This document shows positions 62,011 to 64,000 of a DNA stretch of 64,000 nucleotides, piece after piece. Source of the stretch: Oscillatoria sp. FACHB-1407 (lineage in GTDB: Bacteria; Cyanobacteriota; Cyanobacteriia; Elainellales; Elainellaceae). Position 1 is the first letter of the stretch. The number at the start of each line of letters is the position of its first letter. A model generated the notes under the pieces. The model worked only from the letters and a program-made list of their open reading frames with translations. It was not told the DNA's origin and ran no database searches. Where the stretch lies: contig NZ_JACJSA010000006.1 in assembly GCF_014697545.1 (NCBI RefSeq), positions 310,001 through 374,000 of the forward strand. Direction: 5' to 3'. The translations under genes and the position numbers were made by a program.

Positions 62011-64000
62011 TACACAACTACAATGGCTGCGGGAGCAAACCTCACTGGGTTCGTTGCCTGAAACGGTCTTAGAGGCGATCGCCACTCAGATTCAGGTGGA
62101 GATGGTGCAAGCCAATCGGCGGATTGTGCTAGAAGACACCTCACCTACAGCGTTGTACATTCTCAAGTCCGGACGCTTGGAGAGCTATCACACCAGTTCC
62201 ACAGGTTTGGCGAGAGCGATCAGTTTGTTGCCGGGGTCGGTGTTGCACCTCAAAGAGTTACTGTTGGATCAACCTGCGGAGCAAACGGTGATTACGCTGG
62301 TGGATTGTGAGATCTGGCAGATTCCAGCGACAGAGTTTGCAAAGCTGACCGAGCAATATCCAGAAATTAATCGCACTGTGTCACGACAATTGGCGGCAGA
62401 GGTCGATCAACTGGCGGCTCAACTGGCATTTGAGCAAGAACGACAAACCGCCTTGCGTCCCTATCTGGTGCCACGGGTGCGTCGGGGCATCATTGGTTCC
62501 AGTCGCTATGCGGTGCGGCTCCGCAGTGACATTAAAAAGGCAACGGGCGATCGCCAGCCTGTGTTGATCTTCGGGGAACCGGGTTTGGGCAAGGACAATG
62601 CGGCAGCGTTGATCCACTTTGGGGGGCGCGATCGCAAACAACCCTTGATCAAGCTCAATTGCGACACCTTGCAACCCAACGGAGCAGAACTGTTTGGACG
62701 GGCAGGAGGCAAACCTGGATTGCTGGAGTGGTTGGGCGACGGAACTTTGATGCTCAACAACATTCAAGATTTGCCCAAGGATTTAAAACCGAAAGTGGTG
62801 CGATTGCTGCAAACCGGAGAATATCTTCCTGTGGCACGCGAAGGAGAGCCAGAACCTGCTCCTCGTCAGTCATCTGCCCGCATCATCATGACGTCTGAGC
62901 GCACTCTGCCAGAAATTGAGCGCAAAGGCTTAGTACCTCACTCGATTAAAGTTCCCCCACTAAGAATCCGAAAGGCTGACATTGAGGCGCAAGTCAAGTA
63001 TTACGTCAGCTTGTATTGCCGTGCCAGAGGGTTAGAGCAACCCGCGATCGCCCCCGAAGCGTTGCGTCGATTGCAGGGGTACGACTTTCCAGGCAACCTG
63101 TCAGAACTGGAAAGCCTGGTGGAACGTGCCATTATTCAATCTGCCGGAGCAGAGGTGCTCACCGAAGAGGTGTTCTGGTCAGCCAGCACCAAGGGCAGGC
63201 GGTTTCGCTTCAACCTGCTGAATGGCTACCCCCAGTTGCGCCAGTTTCTGCGTAGCCCGTGGTATCCCGATCGGATCAACTATGGCTTCACGCTGACTGC
63301 CTTTGCGGTGGTCGTGGCGATGCTGTTTCTCGGTCCTCAAAGTCGCGATCGCAACATTGCCCTCAATCTATTTTGGGCATGGTGGTGGCCCCTGATTCTG
63401 ATCGCCTTTCCTTTTTTGGGTCGCATCTGGTGCGCCTTTTGTCCCTTTATGATCTATGGCGAACTGGCACAAAAACTGTCCCTCAAGTGGTTTCCACGTA
63501 AGCTATTGCCCTGGTCACGAGTCGAAGCCGATCGTTGGGGTGCCTGGTTCCTGTTTGGTTTGTTTGTCCTGATTTTGCTGTGGGAAGAACTCTGGCATCT
63601 GGAGAATGTCGCCTATCTGTCTGCCTGTCTGTTGCTGCTGATTACCGCCGGAGCGGTAATCTTTTCTCTGTTGTTTGAGCGGCGGTTTTGGTGTCGCTAT
63701 CTCTGCCCGATTGGGGGCATGAATGGTATGTTTGCCAAACTCGCCATGATTGAACTGCGTGCCCAACAGGGGATTTGCTCCGCTACCTGCACGACTTACC
63801 AATGCTACAAAGGCGGACCCGAAAAAGGCGAAGGTATGGAAACCGGGGGATGTCCAGTTTATTCTCATCCGGCTCAGTTGCAAGACAATCGGGATTGTGT
63901 CCTGTGTATGACCTGCCTCAAGGCGTGTCCCCATCGCTCGGTGGAACTCAATCTACGTCCTCCTGGCATTGAACTCTGGACGACCCACACCCCCACCTAT
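61997..64000 (+). CDS. cNMP-domain / NtrC-type AAA+ / membrane 4Fe-4S fusion protein (partial)
   Basis: 668 codons, open to the window edge. Residues about 5-130: Crp-like cyclic-nucleotide-binding fold (VLEDTSPTALYILKSGRLESY). About 155-390: AAA+ domain of the sigma-54-activator type with Walker A GEPGLGKDN near 193 and ELFGRAGGKPGLL where the GAFTGA loop should be, so the sigma-54 contact is missing. Walker B reads GTLMLNNI (near 249-256), lacking Asp and Glu. The R-finger region and FPGNLSELESLVERAI remain. From about 430: membrane helices with WCAFCPF and FWCRYLCPIGG of NapH/NosR/CcoG type, then CATCTTYQC and CVLCMTCLKACP ferredoxin motifs. Probably a redox membrane sensor or electron carrier. 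Confidence 0.8.
   Translation, partial: MTIDSTQLQWLREQTSLGSLPETVLEAIATQIQVEMVQANRRIVLEDTSPTALYILKSGRLESYHTSSTGLARAISLLPGSVLHLKELLLDQPAEQTVITLVDCEIWQIPATEFAKLTEQYPEINRTVSRQLAAEVDQLAAQLAFEQERQTALRPYLVPRVRRGIIGSSRYAVRLRSDIKKATGDRQPVLIFGEPGLGKDNAAALIHFGGRDRKQPLIKLNCDTLQPNGAELFGRAGGKPGLLEWLGDGTLMLNNIQDLPKDLKPKVVRLLQTGEYLPVAREGEPEPAPRQSSARIIMTSERTLPEIERKGLVPHSIKVPPLRIRKADIEAQVKYYVSLYCRARGLEQPAIAPEALRRLQGYDFPGNLSELESLVERAIIQSAGAEVLTEEVFWSASTKGRRFRFNLLNGYPQLRQFLRSPWYPDRINYGFTLTAFAVVVAMLFLGPQSRDRNIALNLFWAWWWPLILIAFPFLGRIWCAFCPFMIYGELAQKLSLKWFPRKLLPWSRVEADRWGAWFLFGLFVLILLWEELWHLENVAYLSACLLLLITAGAVIFSLLFERRFWCRYLCPIGGMNGMFAKLAMIELRAQQGICSATCTTYQCYKGGPEKGEGMETGGCPVYSHPAQLQDNRDCVLCMTCLKACPHRSVELNLRPPGIELWTTHTPTY

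Noticed and set aside
1-64000. Complete insertion sequences, tRNA or rRNA genes
   Set aside because: No transposase motif, tRNA cloverleaf or rRNA segment was recognised by eye. A tRNAscan/Infernal run would be needed to exclude small RNAs fully.

Overview
The window looks like a chromosomal segment of a cyanobacterium, probably a filamentous or large-genome one. The signs are very frequent GCGATCGC (HIP1-type) palindromes, heptanucleotide tandem repeats of the STRR type, an HHL1-like photosystem-maintenance protein, aromatic-carotenoid (CruE/CruH-type) genes, PAS-rich hybrid kinases and a PEP-CTERM protein. I found no rRNA, tRNA, transposase or CRISPR array. The last gene runs off the right edge.

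Layout. 20-2405 (-): two permeases of a nucleoside-type ABC importer. 3417-5953 (+): DoxX, a DODA-type ring-opening dioxygenase and a glutathionyl-hydroquinone-reductase-like GST. 5954-7350: a gene-free AT-rich stretch with three hairpin terminators. 7351-17249 (+): the centrepiece, an alginate-type polysaccharide locus. It holds an HlyD/Alg44-like adaptor, an AlgD-like GDP-mannose 6-dehydrogenase, a mannose-6-phosphate isomerase cupin, an Alg8-like synthase fused to an extracytoplasmic beta-helix domain, and a very large AlgE-type mannuronan C5-epimerase (seven propeller repeats, beta-helix with YGFDPHE, RTX tail). 17757-26902 (+): a small HTH protein and two giant PAS hybrid histidine kinases. 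26982-28686 (-): a TcmP / Gp37-Gp68 pair, AT-richer and without HIP1 sites, probably acquired. 28786-31389 (-): Tex and a DUF350 membrane protein. 31661-33040 (+): an 8-oxoguanine-deaminase-like amidohydrolase. 33246-37117 (+): a polyamine-type module (membrane protein, small membrane protein, membrane-fused aminopropyltransferase, DUF4178, AdoMet decarboxylase).

37860-46911: a glycosyltransferase, a small unknown, a response regulator, an ABC-2 exporter, a TPR/membrane protein, a secreted protein, a membrane protein, an HHL1-like protein, and a TVP38 plus SDR pair. 47180-50729 (-): a TIR / NB-ARC-TPR gene interrupted by one in-frame TGA, with two decayed copies of a TPR-protein tail and a ten-unit 21-bp minisatellite downstream. 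50876-54189 (-): CruH-like and CruE-like carotenoid genes. 54731-64000: an asparagine-synthase-like protein, a PRMT-like methyltransferase, an FAD oxidase, a PEP-CTERM protein, a membrane protein, and a cNMP-domain / NtrC-type AAA+ / membrane ferredoxin fusion.

How they work together. The locus at 7351-17249 can be read as a pathway: isomerase, GDP-mannose oxidation, mannuronate polymerisation and passage through the membrane, then extracellular epimerisation to guluronate. That would give a calcium-gelling, alginate-like sheath or slime. The outer-membrane channel, acetylation genes and lyase of Pseudomonas alginate operons are not seen here.

The intergenic DNA is unusually rich in small dispersed repeats: at least six families of about 80-140 bp plus heptamer arrays. 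Some run into coding sequence.
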